The position numbers and the translations under genes are program-made. Shown here one piece after another: positions 26,572 through 35,668 of a stretch of DNA of 50,735 nucleotides (within the stretch, counting starts at the first letter, position 1; each line of letters begins with the position of its first letter). The stretch covers positions 1 through 50,735 of the forward strand of contig CABZJN010000008.1 of the NCBI GenBank assembly GCA_902526085.1, read 5' to 3'. The stretch comes from an uncultured Pelagibacteraceae bacterium. GTDB lineage: Bacteria; Pseudomonadota; Alphaproteobacteria; Pelagibacterales; Pelagibacteraceae. The notes below the pieces were generated by a model. The model worked only from the letters and a program-made list of their open reading frames with translations, had not been told where the DNA came from and searched no databases.

Positions 26572-27015
26572 ATGGAAATAGCAGTTTTAGCTTTGGGATG
26601 TTTCTGGGGTCCAGAAAAAAAATATGGACAACTAGATGGTGTCTATAGAACAGAGGTTGGATATTGTGGAGGAAACAGTCCAAATACAAACTATAGAGAA
26701 GTTTGTACAGGAACAACTAATCATGCTGAAGCTGTAAAATTAGAATTTGATCCAAAAGTTATTACATACGAGCAAATAATTAAGAAATTTTTTGAATTTC
26801 ATGATCCAACTACACTAAACTCTCAAGGTCCTGATTTTGGAACACAATACAGGAGTGAGATATTCTATCTTAATGATGAGCAAAAAATTATTGCTCAAAA
26901 AGTAATAGACGAAGAAAATTTAAGGTTTCATGGAAAGGTTGTAACTAAGCTTTCCGAGTTGAAAAATTATTGCACTGCTGAAGAGTATCATCAAAAGTAT
27001 CTAGAAAAAAGATAG
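26572..27015 (+). CDS. msrA: Peptide-methionine (S)-S-oxide reductase MsrA
   Basis: MsrA repairs oxidised methionine in proteins. The 147-residue protein begins almost at the active site: MEIAVLALGCFWGPE, with the nucleophilic Cys10. YCGGNSPNTNYREVCTG and NHAEAVKLEFDP follow. Cys134 in ELKNYCTAEEYHQKY could be the resolving cysteine. No signal peptide is present, so it acts in the cytoplasm. One base separates its stop from the sulfurtransferase start, so the two are cotranscribed. It is a compact form of the enzyme. Confidence 0.93.
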   Translation: MEIAVLALGCFWGPEKKYGQLDGVYRTEVGYCGGNSPNTNYREVCTGTTNHAEAVKLEFDPKVITYEQIIKKFFEFHDPTTLNSQGPDFGTQYRSEIFYLNDEQKIIAQKVIDEENLRFHGKVVTKLSELKNYCTAEEYHQKYLEKR

Positions 27016-27016
27016 A

Positions 27017-27832
27017 ATGTCACTTGTTACATCAGATTGGTTAGAAAATAATTTAAGTGAAGTCAAAATAATTGACTGCTCATGGCACATGCCAGGAATT
27101 GATAGAAATCCTAAAGAGGAGTACTCAAAAAATCATATTTCTGGTGCAATTTTTTTTGACTTAGACAAGAATTCAGATCAAGACACAGATTTACCTCACA
27201 TGCTTCCTTCAAAAGAAAAATGGGAAGAAATAGTATCAGCAATGGGTATATCGAATACTGATAGAATTGTAATTTATGACAACTCAGATGTTTTAAGTTC
27301 ATGTAGAGGTTGGTACAATTTTATTTATTTCGGTCATGATAAACAACTAGTAAGTGTTTTAGATGGTGGTTTAAAAAAATGGTTAATTGAAAATAGGAAA
27401 ACAACAAATGAAAAAACAATTTTAAACAACTCAACCTACAGAGCGACAGAGAATAAAAATCTGGTAAAAAGTATTAATGAAATAAATGAAAACATTGAAA
27501 AAAAAAATTTTACAATAATCGATGCTAGAAGTAAGGAAAGATTTAATGGAAGTATTCCTGATCCCAGGCAAAATGTGAGAAGTGGATCTATTCCAAATTC
27601 TGTATGTCTACCATTTAAAGAAATTATAAATAGTTCAGACAACACTTTTAAAGGTGTAAGTGAAATCTCAAAGAAGTTCAGCGAAATTATTGATTTAAAT
27701 GACGATAAAAGAGTTTTTTCATGTGGATCTGGTATAACAGCATGTGTTTTAGGTCTTGCATATTCCCTAGTAAATAATAAATATTCTCCTACAGTTTATG
27801 ACGGATCATGGGCTGAATATGGAAGAATATAA
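27017..27832 (+). CDS. sseA: 3-Mercaptopyruvate/thiosulfate sulfurtransferase
   Basis: The 271-residue protein has two rhodanese domains. The first (about 1-125) is inactive and contributes structure. The second (about 150-271) has the active loop CGSGITA at 236-242 with catalytic Cys236. The CGSG(V/I)TA loop is typical of 3-mercaptopyruvate sulfurtransferases rather than thiosulfate rhodaneses (CRxGxR). It transfers sulfur from mercaptopyruvate to a thiol acceptor in the cytoplasm. It lies between msrA and the RND genes, with gaps of 1 and 2 nt, so the four genes form one operon. Confidence 0.88.
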   Translation: MSLVTSDWLENNLSEVKIIDCSWHMPGIDRNPKEEYSKNHISGAIFFDLDKNSDQDTDLPHMLPSKEKWEEIVSAMGISNTDRIVIYDNSDVLSSCRGWYNFIYFGHDKQLVSVLDGGLKKWLIENRKTTNEKTILNNSTYRATENKNLVKSINEINENIEKKNFTIIDARSKERFNGSIPDPRQNVRSGSIPNSVCLPFKEIINSSDNTFKGVSEISKKFSEIIDLNDDKRVFSCGSGITACVLGLAYSLVNNKYSPTVYDGSWAEYGRI

Positions 27833-27834
27833 AA

Positions 27835-28755
27835 ATGAAAAGATCTACTAAAATAACATCAATAATAGTAATTTTTTTTCTAATTATTGCAGGTGTGATC
27901 ATTGCTCGGACGATGATTGGAAATCATTTTAAAAAAAAATTTAGTAAAAGACCACCACCAGGTATTATAGTTAAAACAGTTGAACAAAGAAAATTTCAAA
28001 ATATCATTGAAACCTTCGGAACAGCCGTTCCAATTAAAACACAGTCATACAATATTGAAAAATACGAAATTATAGAAGAAATCAAATATAATACCAAGGT
28101 TAAATCTGGTGATGTTATCGCAAAATTAAAAAATAGAACTATAGTAGCACCTTTCGATGGAGTAATTGGTAAAAGAAACTTTTCTGATGATATTAATGTT
28201 TCGGAAAGTTCTGTTGTAATTGATATCGAGGACGCATCTTCTTTGTTTATTGATGTTGATGTTCCAGAGGTATTCGCATCGTTCGTAAAAAAAGGACTTA
28301 GTGTTGATTTAAAATTTTCTGGTAATAAGGATAAAACTTATAAGGGAATAGTAGATTCTTTAGCTAGCAAAATTGATGTTAGTAATAGATCTTTAAGACT
28401 TAGAGTTAAAATGCAAAATTCAAATTCTGAGATTTTGCCTGGTGCATTAATGGAGGTAACAATTAAATATAATGAAAGAATTTCGTTAGGTATACCAGAT
28501 ACAAGTGTAATCTTGGAAGGTAATAAAGTTTATATTTATAAAGTAGATAAAGATAATGTAACTAACAGAGTTGAAGTTAAAGTTGGCAACAGAAACAAAG
28601 GATATCTAGAAGTGGAATCTGGTTTAAAAAAGGGTGACATAGTTGTTGCTGAAGGATTAAAAAAAGTAAGACCAAATGGAAAAATTAAACCCATTAAAGA
28701 TGGTGAAAAAAAAAATGAGTCTAGCTGGGGTAAAAAAGAAAATAAAAATAAATAA
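27835..28755 (+). CDS. RND efflux periplasmic adaptor (HlyD/MFP family), hairpin-less
   Basis: A 306-residue membrane-fusion protein with an N-terminal membrane anchor (about 8-28). It then has a lipoyl half-motif (VKSGDVIAKL), the second half (IVAPFDGVIGKR) and a beta-barrel domain (DVPEVFASFVKKGLSVDLKF). The membrane-proximal domain ends the protein. The two lipoyl halves are separated by only about four residues. The usual alpha-hairpin of about 60 residues that contacts TolC-type channels is missing. The gene is 4 nt upstream of the RND pump gene and must serve it. The C-terminus is lysine-rich. Confidence 0.88.
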   Translation: MKRSTKITSIIVIFFLIIAGVIIARTMIGNHFKKKFSKRPPPGIIVKTVEQRKFQNIIETFGTAVPIKTQSYNIEKYEIIEEIKYNTKVKSGDVIAKLKNRTIVAPFDGVIGKRNFSDDINVSESSVVIDIEDASSLFIDVDVPEVFASFVKKGLSVDLKFSGNKDKTYKGIVDSLASKIDVSNRSLRLRVKMQNSNSEILPGALMEVTIKYNERISLGIPDTSVILEGNKVYIYKVDKDNVTNRVEVKVGNRNKGYLEVESGLKKGDIVVAEGLKKVRPNGKIKPIKDGEKKNESSWGKKENKNK

Positions 28756-28759
28756 TTAA

Positions 28760-31700
28760 ATGTATTTAACTGATGTTAGTATTAGAAGACCAGCACTTTC
28801 ATGGGTATTATCATTAATACTTGTTGTATTTGGAACTTTTGTTTTTTCAAAATTACCAGTAAGAGAACTTCCATCAGGTCTACAACCACCTGTGGTTCAG
28901 GTTCAGGTAAAATATGCTTCAGCCTCAGCCCCGATTGTCGATGAAGAGGTAACACAAGTAATTGAAGAAGTCATAGGTGGAGCAGAGGGAATAAAAAATA
29001 TAGACGCCAAATCAGAAAATGGTAAAAGCACAATAAATATTGAATTTGACACTGATATTGACCTTGATAATGCAGCTAATGATGTCAGGGAAAGAGTTGC
29101 TCGAGTTGTTGGAAGACTTCCCACAGAATCTGAGGCACCAAGAATACTTAAGCAATCTGCAGGTTTTACAACCACAATGTGGCTTGCTTTATCCTCAGAA
29201 ACCTGGAGTGATCTTGAACTTGGAGATTATGCAGAACGATATTTGGTTGATCAGTTTTCTAGCATTAAAAATGTTGGCCGAATAAGAACAGGTGGCCTTA
29301 GGGAACAAAGTATTAGAGTATGGATAGATCCAATCAAATTAGCTGCAAATAATTTAACTATTCAAGAAGTAGAAAGATCTTTAAGAAATGAAAATGTTCG
29401 ATTACCTGCAGGTACACTTGAAGCTGAAAATATAGATTTAACGATCAATATTGATAAATCATACAATGACTTAGAAAAACTTAAGGGGCTACCAATTAAG
29501 AAGGCTAAAGACAATATAGTAAGACTATCGGATATTGCAAATTTAGAATTAGGCCCTGTCACAGAGAAAGTTTTATTTAGAGCTCAGAGCGAAGGAGCAC
29601 TAAATTTAAAAACTATGGGAATAGGTATTTATGCAAGAAGTGGAGCCTCAACTGTTGAATTATCAAAAGAAGTTGAAAAAAAAATTATAGAAATAAGAAA
29701 AACTTTACCAGCTGATTTAAATTTAGAAATAGCTTTTAATAGAGCCACTTATATTGGTGAAGCAATAAATGAAGTTTATAAAACTTTAGTTATAGCTTTT
29801 ATACTTGTAGTGATAATAATTTATTTATTTTTAGGAAACTTAAAAGCAGTTATTGTTCCTGCAATAGCTTTACCAGTAAGTCTGATTGCAACTTTCTTAG
29901 GTTTATATATATTTGATTTGTCAATTAATATATTTGTCTTGTTAAGTTTTATATTAGCAATTGGAATTATTACTGATGACTCGGTCATTATGACTGATGC
30001 GATATATAGAAGAATTGAAAATGGTGAGACACCACTTGTAGCAGCTTATAAAGGCTCTAAACAAATTACATTTGCAATTATTGCAACTACTCTTATTTTA
30101 GTAGCAGTATTTTTACCTTTAATTTTTATTGAAGGTATTGCTGGAACATTATTTAAAGAAACTGCAATAGCCCTATCATTTGCAATTGTAGTCTCATCAT
30201 TTGTTGCTCTAACACTTTCGCCAATGCTAGGTAGTAAATTTCTTGACAAAAAGAAAAAGTCTAATTTCTTGACAAGAGGATTTGATAAATTTTTTCAAGG
30301 TTTTTCAAAATTTTACACTGAGACATTGGGATTTTGGATGAATAAGAAGAAAACAATAATAACATTTATAATTTTTATCGTAGTTGCATCTGGTGCTTTG
30401 TACAATTATACAAAAAAAGAGTTATTGCCATTAGAAGATCGAGGTGTTTACTTAGTTATAGGATTTACCGATGAAGGAAGCTCATTCCAATATACTCAAA
30501 AAAGGGCTGAAGACGTTGAAAAAAGACTTATTCCACTGCTAGATGGAGAAAATAGTCCTTACAACAGATTTTTAATGATAGTTCCAGGTTTTGGCTCTGA
30601 AAATAGCTTCTTAATAATTTCACTTTTAGATAATTGGAAAAATAGAAAACAGAATTCTCAAACAATAATGAGACAAGCAATTGGAAAAATTGTTACAGTG
30701 CCCCAAACGCTAGCTTTTCCTATTTCTCCACAGTCCATAAGGGTTTCTAGTTACAACAAGCCTGTTCAAATGGTTATTTATGGTAATACATATGAAGAGC
30801 TAGAGCAAATACAATCACAAGTTATTAGAATGTTAAGAAAGAACAGAAATTTATCAAGACTTGAATCTGACTACACAAGAAATAAACCTGAAGTAAATAT
30901 AAAAATTAACAAAAATAAAGCAAAAGATTTAGGAATATCAACTGAAGCAATTGGTCAAACACTAGAAACTTTGTATGGGGGTAAGACGGTTACAAAATTT
31001 AATAAACTTGGAAAAGAATACCCTATTATTTTACAACAATATTTAGAAGATAGAAAAAATAAAGAAAGTTTAAGTAAAATATTTGTTCGATCAGAAAAAA
31101 CAGGTAATTTAGTTTCTCTATCTAATCTTGTTGAATTTAATGAAAAGGGAACAGCAAGCAAGTTGTCAAGATATAACAGACAACGTGCTGTAACAATATC
31201 AGCAAACATAAGTGAAGGTTATACTTTAGCTGAGGCGATAAAGTATTTAGAGGAAACGATGACTAATGTTGCTCCAGATAAACAAATTACCTGGAAAGGA
31301 AAATCTGAAGAATTAAAAGAAACAAGCAATGAACTTTATATTATATTTGCTCTAGCATTGTTAACAGCTTATCTTGTTATGTCAGCTACTTTTAATTCAT
31401 TTATACACCCATTTATAATTATTTTGACTGTTCCACTCGCAGTATTTGGAGGGTTAATATTTATTCTATTTTTAAATTCATCAATAAATATATTTTCACA
31501 AATCGCCTTAGTAATACTAATTGGTATTTCAACAAAAAATAGTATTCTTATAGTTGATTATGCAAATCAATTGAGAACTAAAGGTAAAGAAATTGAAAAA
31601 GCTGTAAAAGAAGCCTGCAGTTTAAGATTTAGACCAATTATAATGACATCTCTGAGCACAATGATTGCGATGTTACCTTTAGTAATTGGAAATATTGGTC

Positions 31701-31870
31701 CAGGTGCTGGAGAAGGTTCAAGACTTGCAGTAGGTGCAACTATACTTGGTGGAATGATAATTTCTACCTTTTTCACTTTATATGTAACTCCAACAATGTA
31801 TTTAACTCTAGCAAAAAATACGAAGAGAATTGATGCAGTTGATATAGAGCTTAAAAAACAATTAAACTAA
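28760..31870 (+). CDS. RND-family efflux pump, AcrB-like inner-membrane subunit
   Basis: The 1036-residue protein has the 12-helix, two-large-loop RND architecture. The proton-relay region in TM4 reads FILAIGIITDDSVIMTDAIY, with the paired Asp residues. The periplasmic loops begin at about 40 and 560. The second membrane half includes LVILIGISTKNSILIVDYANQ. Such pumps export hydrophobic compounds from the periplasm or membrane. No outer-membrane channel gene is nearby. It overlaps the convergent transglycosylase gene by 4 nt. Confidence 0.93.
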   Translation: MYLTDVSIRRPALSWVLSLILVVFGTFVFSKLPVRELPSGLQPPVVQVQVKYASASAPIVDEEVTQVIEEVIGGAEGIKNIDAKSENGKSTINIEFDTDIDLDNAANDVRERVARVVGRLPTESEAPRILKQSAGFTTTMWLALSSETWSDLELGDYAERYLVDQFSSIKNVGRIRTGGLREQSIRVWIDPIKLAANNLTIQEVERSLRNENVRLPAGTLEAENIDLTINIDKSYNDLEKLKGLPIKKAKDNIVRLSDIANLELGPVTEKVLFRAQSEGALNLKTMGIGIYARSGASTVELSKEVEKKIIEIRKTLPADLNLEIAFNRATYIGEAINEVYKTLVIAFILVVIIIYLFLGNLKAVIVPAIALPVSLIATFLGLYIFDLSINIFVLLSFILAIGIITDDSVIMTDAIYRRIENGETPLVAAYKGSKQITFAIIATTLILVAVFLPLIFIEGIAGTLFKETAIALSFAIVVSSFVALTLSPMLGSKFLDKKKKSNFLTRGFDKFFQGFSKFYTETLGFWMNKKKTIITFIIFIVVASGALYNYTKKELLPLEDRGVYLVIGFTDEGSSFQYTQKRAEDVEKRLIPLLDGENSPYNRFLMIVPGFGSENSFLIISLLDNWKNRKQNSQTIMRQAIGKIVTVPQTLAFPISPQSIRVSSYNKPVQMVIYGNTYEELEQIQSQVIRMLRKNRNLSRLESDYTRNKPEVNIKINKNKAKDLGISTEAIGQTLETLYGGKTVTKFNKLGKEYPIILQQYLEDRKNKESLSKIFVRSEKTGNLVSLSNLVEFNEKGTASKLSRYNRQRAVTISANISEGYTLAEAIKYLEETMTNVAPDKQITWKGKSEELKETSNELYIIFALALLTAYLVMSATFNSFIHPFIIILTVPLAVFGGLIFILFLNSSINIFSQIALVILIGISTKNSILIVDYANQLRTKGKEIEKAVKEACSLRFRPIIMTSLSTMIAMLPLVIGNIGPGAGEGSRLAVGATILGGMIISTFFTLYVTPTMYLTLAKNTKRIDAVDIELKKQLN

Positions 31871-32472
31871 AATATAATATATTTTTTAGTAGTAAGTGAC
31901 TTTCGACAATTATTGAGCTGTTCCTTGTATTTCTTAGATTGATTTTCAACTTTTTTTGCTAAAAGAATAATTTTTTGGTTCTTTTTATAATTTTTGTAAT
32001 TTCCCCAGCCTTCATGATAAGCAACATACTGCTTAAAAGCGTCATTTTTTGGGATTTTTAGTATCTTTTCTGTTTTGTGTGTATACCACCCAATAAAATC
32101 TACACTATCTTTAAATCTTGTCCTAGTAGCATACTTATTCCCTGTTTCGTCTTTGTATTGTTTCCAGGTTCCTCTAATTGCTTGAGAATAACCAAAAGAA
32201 CTTGATGGTCTTTTATAAGGAATAACATTAAATAATTTTTGTCTGGGTGGTTTTGCCAACCAATCGAAATCTGACTCCATTTTAATTATAGCAAGTTGCA
32301 GATTAATAGGTGTGCCCCACTTTTGTTCAGTTTTTTTTGCATGTTTGTACCAAAGATATCTTTCTGAAAATATCGAACAGCCATCTGCAGTATTTTTAGG
32401 AATTGAGGAGCAACTAGAAAATAAAATAAAAATTAAAAATAAATATATATTTTTATTTCGAATCATTTTCAT
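31867..32472 (-). CDS. Lipoprotein with transglycosylase SLT-like domain
   Basis: The 201-residue protein has a lipoprotein signal (LFSSCSS; lipidated Cys21). An SLT-like domain includes LQLAIIKMESDFDW with a candidate catalytic Glu, and SFGYSQAIRGTWKQY, a GxSQ pattern typical of lytic transglycosylases. The YVAYHEGWGNY segment follows. It should cleave peptidoglycan from a membrane anchor. The tail after residue 170 is basic and disordered. It is 2 nt downstream of the secreted nuclease gene on the same strand. Confidence 0.78.
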   Translation of the reverse strand: MKMIRNKNIYLFLIFILFSSCSSIPKNTADGCSIFSERYLWYKHAKKTEQKWGTPINLQLAIIKMESDFDWLAKPPRQKLFNVIPYKRPSSSFGYSQAIRGTWKQYKDETGNKYATRTRFKDSVDFIGWYTHKTEKILKIPKNDAFKQYVAYHEGWGNYKNYKKNQKIILLAKKVENQSKKYKEQLNNCRKSLTTKKYIIF

Positions 32473-32474
32473 TA

Positions 32475-32990
32475 TTATCTATTTTTTTTTCTCCATATCC
32501 AAGGATATTCAAATTGCATTTGCCATAAACCCAAAGAAAATTTTTTTGCAAAAACTTGATATTTTTTAAATTTACCGTTTGAGTATTTAGGATAATCAAA
32601 CGCATAACCATTCTTGACCATAAAAACTGATAGGCTTTCATTTTTTAAAAAACATTCACCTATTAATCTGTTATATTGATCTTTATTTTGTTCTATTTTA
32701 CAATTAACAATCTGATTTCCAATTTTTTCAATGAGCTTATCTTTCGATAACTTACCACATAGAATTTCAACATTATTCAAAACACATGATTGTTTCTTTC
32801 CAAAAAAAAAATTTTCAGGGGCATCAATTCCACCAAAGCGAATTTTTTTATTATTAATCTTAATTGTGTCACCATCTGTAATTTTTGGTTTACCTGAAAT
32901 TAATAAATAATTTTGATCTGAAGATAATAAGGGATTAATATTAAATGAGAAGAAAAAAAAACTAATTAAAATCAGTTTTTGCTTTTTCAT
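32475..32990 (-). CDS. Exported thermonuclease-like protein (SNase family)
   Basis: The 171-residue protein has a signal peptide (MKKQKLILISFFFFSFNINPLLSS). The SNase-like core has ITDGDTIKINNKKIRFGGIDAPE, which supplies the calcium-binding and catalytic Asp/Arg residues. QYNRLIGECF supplies the second Arg. VKNGYAFDY and a W near the end complete the fold. It probably degrades extracellular or periplasmic nucleic acid, a phosphorus and nucleoside source. Its start overlaps the DUF1476 gene by 29 nt. The cysteines (CVLNNVEILCG, GECF) may form disulfides. Confidence 0.8.
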   Translation of the reverse strand: MKKQKLILISFFFFSFNINPLLSSDQNYLLISGKPKITDGDTIKINNKKIRFGGIDAPENFFFGKKQSCVLNNVEILCGKLSKDKLIEKIGNQIVNCKIEQNKDQYNRLIGECFLKNESLSVFMVKNGYAFDYPKYSNGKFKKYQVFAKKFSLGLWQMQFEYPWIWRKKNR

Positions 32991-33270
32991 TTAATTCGTC
33001 CATTTTTTTTCGTAGATCTTCATCTGATACGTTTTTTTCTTTCAAATCCTCTTTAATTTTTCGAAAAACATCTTGATCTCCTGCTTCAGCAAAATCTGCT
33101 TTTATTACTGATTGAATGTACTCTTTTTCTTGATCTGGATTATAATTTAATATTTGAGATACCCATTTACCTAAATATTTATTCCTTCTAGCACTAACTT
33201 TAAATTGAAGCTCTTGATCGTGAGCAAATTTCTTTTCAAAACTTTTTTTTCTATCTTCAAATGAACTCAT
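32962..33270 (-). CDS. DUF1476 protein, F1-ATPase zeta-type inhibitor family
   Basis: A 102-residue helical protein of DUF1476. It matches the alphaproteobacterial signature FEDRKKSFEKKFAHDQELQFK followed by ARRNKYLGKWVSQ. In Paracoccus the homologue (zeta subunit) blocks ATP hydrolysis by F1-ATPase. In other alphaproteobacteria the paralogue may have other roles. No signal peptide is present. It is the first gene of a minus-strand run with the nuclease and transglycosylase, which is an unusual setting. No atp genes are in the window. Confidence 0.88.
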   Translation of the reverse strand: MSSFEDRKKSFEKKFAHDQELQFKVSARRNKYLGKWVSQILNYNPDQEKEYIQSVIKADFAEAGDQDVFRKIKEDLKEKNVSDEDLRKKMDELNEKAKTDFN

Positions 33271-33334
33271 TCTAACAAATTAAAAAGATTTCGCTTTATG
33301 TCAATCTAATTTAATTTATATTTGTGTTAAATTT

Positions 33335-34045
33335 ATGAATAATTTAATACTTGTTAGGCACGGACAAAGCGAATGGAACCTTGAAAACCGTTTTACTGGC
33401 TGGGTAGATGTAGGTTTAGCTGCTAAAGGCAAACTTGAAGCTTGTAAGGCAGGAGAATTAATTAAGGAATTAAACCTTGAATTATCTTATTTTTATACAT
33501 CATTACAGACTAGATCGATCGAAACACTAAATTTAATCCTCAATACTATGAGACTTAAAGATCAAAATGTTGTTAATGCTTGGGAACTAAATGAGAGGCA
33601 CTATGGAGCGTTAACAGGTTTAAATAAAGATGAAATGAAAAAACTTTATGGAGAAGAAAAAATTCATACTTTTAGAAGATCTTGGGATAACCCACCTGAG
33701 CCACTAAAAAAAACTAGCCCATATCATCCAGTAAATATTGATATATATAAAAATGTTCCCAAAGATAAAATTCCAGATACAGAGTCATTAAAAAATACTT
33801 ATGAAAGAGTAATACCTTTTTATAAAAAAAATATTGAACCTAAACTAGGTAAAAATATTATTGTATCAGCTCATGGAAATTCAATTAGATCATTATGTAA
33901 ATATATATTTAATTTAGATAATGAAAATATTTCGAAATTGGAAATACCAACTGGCAATCCACTATTGATTGTATCTGAAAAAGGAAAAATTAAAAATGCA
34001 ACGTATTTAGATAAAGATAGAGCAAAAGATCTTTTAGTTTTCTAA
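33335..34045 (+). CDS. gpmA: 2,3-Bisphosphoglycerate-dependent phosphoglycerate mutase
   Basis: GpmA interconverts 3- and 2-phosphoglycerate in central carbon metabolism. The 236-residue protein opens with the signature LVRHGQSEWNLENRFTGW (phosphohistidine His9). It contains ALTGLNKDEM and the second histidine motif SAHGNSIRSL. RSWDNPPEP is typical of the cofactor-dependent class. The length is normal. It is divergent from DUF1476 with a 64-nt gap. Its stop overlaps the convergent murU gene by 4 nt. Confidence 0.95.
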   Translation: MNNLILVRHGQSEWNLENRFTGWVDVGLAAKGKLEACKAGELIKELNLELSYFYTSLQTRSIETLNLILNTMRLKDQNVVNAWELNERHYGALTGLNKDEMKKLYGEEKIHTFRRSWDNPPEPLKKTSPYHPVNIDIYKNVPKDKIPDTESLKNTYERVIPFYKKNIEPKLGKNIIVSAHGNSIRSLCKYIFNLDNENISKLEIPTGNPLLIVSEKGKIKNATYLDKDRAKDLLVF

Positions 34046-34728
34046 ATAAATAATTTTTCGTATATTTCAAAATCGGTTAAATGCTTAAATTCACCTTTAT
34101 GCTCATAACCATAAAGTTTACTTTCTCTTAAAAGTTCATCCCATATTTCAGATATAGGAAAATAATTTAATTGTTTGTGTGATATTAATTCCTTATTAAA
34201 TATTTGACATCCAGTATATTTAAAATTATTTATTTTTTCTTTCAGAAGGATATTATTATTTATCTCGAAATCTCCATTAAATCTTTTATCAAAACATGTC
34301 AAGTTATTCACAATTAACAAGATATTTTTTATTTTTTTTTCAAAGTAAATTTTCTCCATTTCGAAAATTGATTTTACATAACTGTCATCCCAAATTGTAT
34401 CTGGATTGATTACTAGAACATCATCCTCATTAGATTTTCTAATTAGACTTAAAGTACCACCCCCTGTTCCTAAAATTGTTTCACCATCATCTACAATTTC
34501 TATATTTATTGGAAAATTTTTAGTATTAATAAAATCAATAATCTTTTCTTTCAAATAAAAAACATTAATTTTAATTTTTTTGATTTTTATTTTTACAAGA
34601 AAATTAATTGTATTTTCTAATAAAGTTTCATCTTTATAAACTATTAATGGCTTGGGCAAACTATCTGTTATCGGTTGCACTCTCTTACCAAATCCAGCGC
34701 AGAGTATTAGAGCAGTTTTAATTTTCAT
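34042..34728 (-). CDS. murU: N-acetylmuramate-1-phosphate uridylyltransferase-like nucleotidyltransferase
   Basis: MurU makes UDP-N-acetylmuramate in the peptidoglycan recycling shortcut with AmgK. The protein starts MKIKTALILCAGFGKRVQPI, the nucleotide-binding signature. It has KPLIVYKDETL, and GETILGTGGGTL for the sugar-phosphate site. I use the ATG at 34726-34728. A TTG eight codons upstream is open but unlike the family start. With this start the overlap with amgK is 11 nt and the length is 228 residues. The amgK-murU order is typical of alphaproteobacteria. Related GMP- or CMP-transferases cannot be excluded. Confidence 0.8.
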   Translation of the reverse strand: MKIKTALILCAGFGKRVQPITDSLPKPLIVYKDETLLENTINFLVKIKIKKIKINVFYLKEKIIDFINTKNFPINIEIVDDGETILGTGGGTLSLIRKSNEDDVLVINPDTIWDDSYVKSIFEMEKIYFEKKIKNILLIVNNLTCFDKRFNGDFEINNNILLKEKINNFKYTGCQIFNKELISHKQLNYFPISEIWDELLRESKLYGYEHKGEFKHLTDFEIYEKLFI

Positions 34729-35668
34729 AAGATTTTCTAATTTTTCTTTCAAAGTTTTTAGTTAAAAGGTAATTTAAGTCTTTGAATATTGGATTATTTA
34801 AAGCTCTGTATTCTATCAACTCCCATGCGTGAGGTATAAGTTTGAGGTATTTGTTTTTTTTGTCTCTGATTGATAATCTAGTAAATATGCCAATTATTTT
34901 TAAATTCCTCAATACGGAAAGAATTTCAAAGTCATTTTTAAACTTCTTAGGGTCTAAGTGTTTATTCTTTTTTATAAACTCTTTAAAAATAAAATTTTTA
35001 ATCTTTGTATCTGTTTTAAACCTAACATCGTCGATAAGAGAAGCTAAATCATATGCAATATTACCATAGACAGCATCTTGACTGTCTATCAATCCTAAAC
35101 CTTTTTTAGTTATCATTATGTTAGATATATGAAAATCTCGATGTACAAAAACTTTATTTTTGTAATAGATATTATTTAATAATTTTTTAAATATCTTATT
35201 AAATTTGACATTTAAAATTCTATTTTTTTCTCTTTTAACATATTTTGGTAAATACCAATCTAAAAATAAATTACTCTCATCTAATAATTTTTTTAATGAA
35301 TAGTCTGGAACTTTATAATTAGTTTTTAAAAAAGTTTTTTGATACTTAACTTTTATGTTGTTAATTTTGATCAATAAATCTAAAATTTTTTTATAGTAAA
35401 TTTTTTTATTTATTGATTTTTTTTGAAATTTTTTGAAAACCGTTAAATCCCCAAAATCTTCAATCTCAATATAATTATTTTTGTAATTCTGAGATATTAA
35501 TTTAGGAGCTAATATATTTTTTTTAATTAATATTTTATTAACAGCATCATATTCTAACAAATTACTTTTTTTATTTTTTTCACAATAAACAAGAATATTT
35601 TTTTTTCCTCTGTAAAAATTTCTAAATGATGCATCTCCAGTTAGTTTTTTCAATTTATTTAAATTCAT
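34718..35668 (-). CDS. amgK: N-acetylmuramate/N-acetylglucosamine kinase AmgK (APH-family)
   Basis: The 316-residue protein has the aminoglycoside-phosphotransferase fold. The catalytic loop is VFVHRDFHISNIMI, and the metal-binding motif is LGLIDSQDAVYGNIAYD. AmgK phosphorylates recycled muramic acid at C1, feeding MurU. The gene lies between tsaE and murU with overlaps of 14 and 11 nt, the order known from Caulobacter and relatives. It is very rich in Lys, Ile and Asn. If amgK and murU are active, muramyl residues freed by lytic enzymes can be reused directly. Confidence 0.8.
   Translation of the reverse strand: MNLNKLKKLTGDASFRNFYRGKKNILVYCEKNKKSNLLEYDAVNKILIKKNILAPKLISQNYKNNYIEIEDFGDLTVFKKFQKKSINKKIYYKKILDLLIKINNIKVKYQKTFLKTNYKVPDYSLKKLLDESNLFLDWYLPKYVKREKNRILNVKFNKIFKKLLNNIYYKNKVFVHRDFHISNIMITKKGLGLIDSQDAVYGNIAYDLASLIDDVRFKTDTKIKNFIFKEFIKKNKHLDPKKFKNDFEILSVLRNLKIIGIFTRLSIRDKKNKYLKLIPHAWELIEYRALNNPIFKDLNYLLTKNFERKIRKSYEN

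Noticed and set aside
34729..34752. N-terminal extension of murU from a TTG codon
   Set aside because: It adds eight residues absent from the family start and lengthens the overlap with amgK; the ATG at 34728 fits better.
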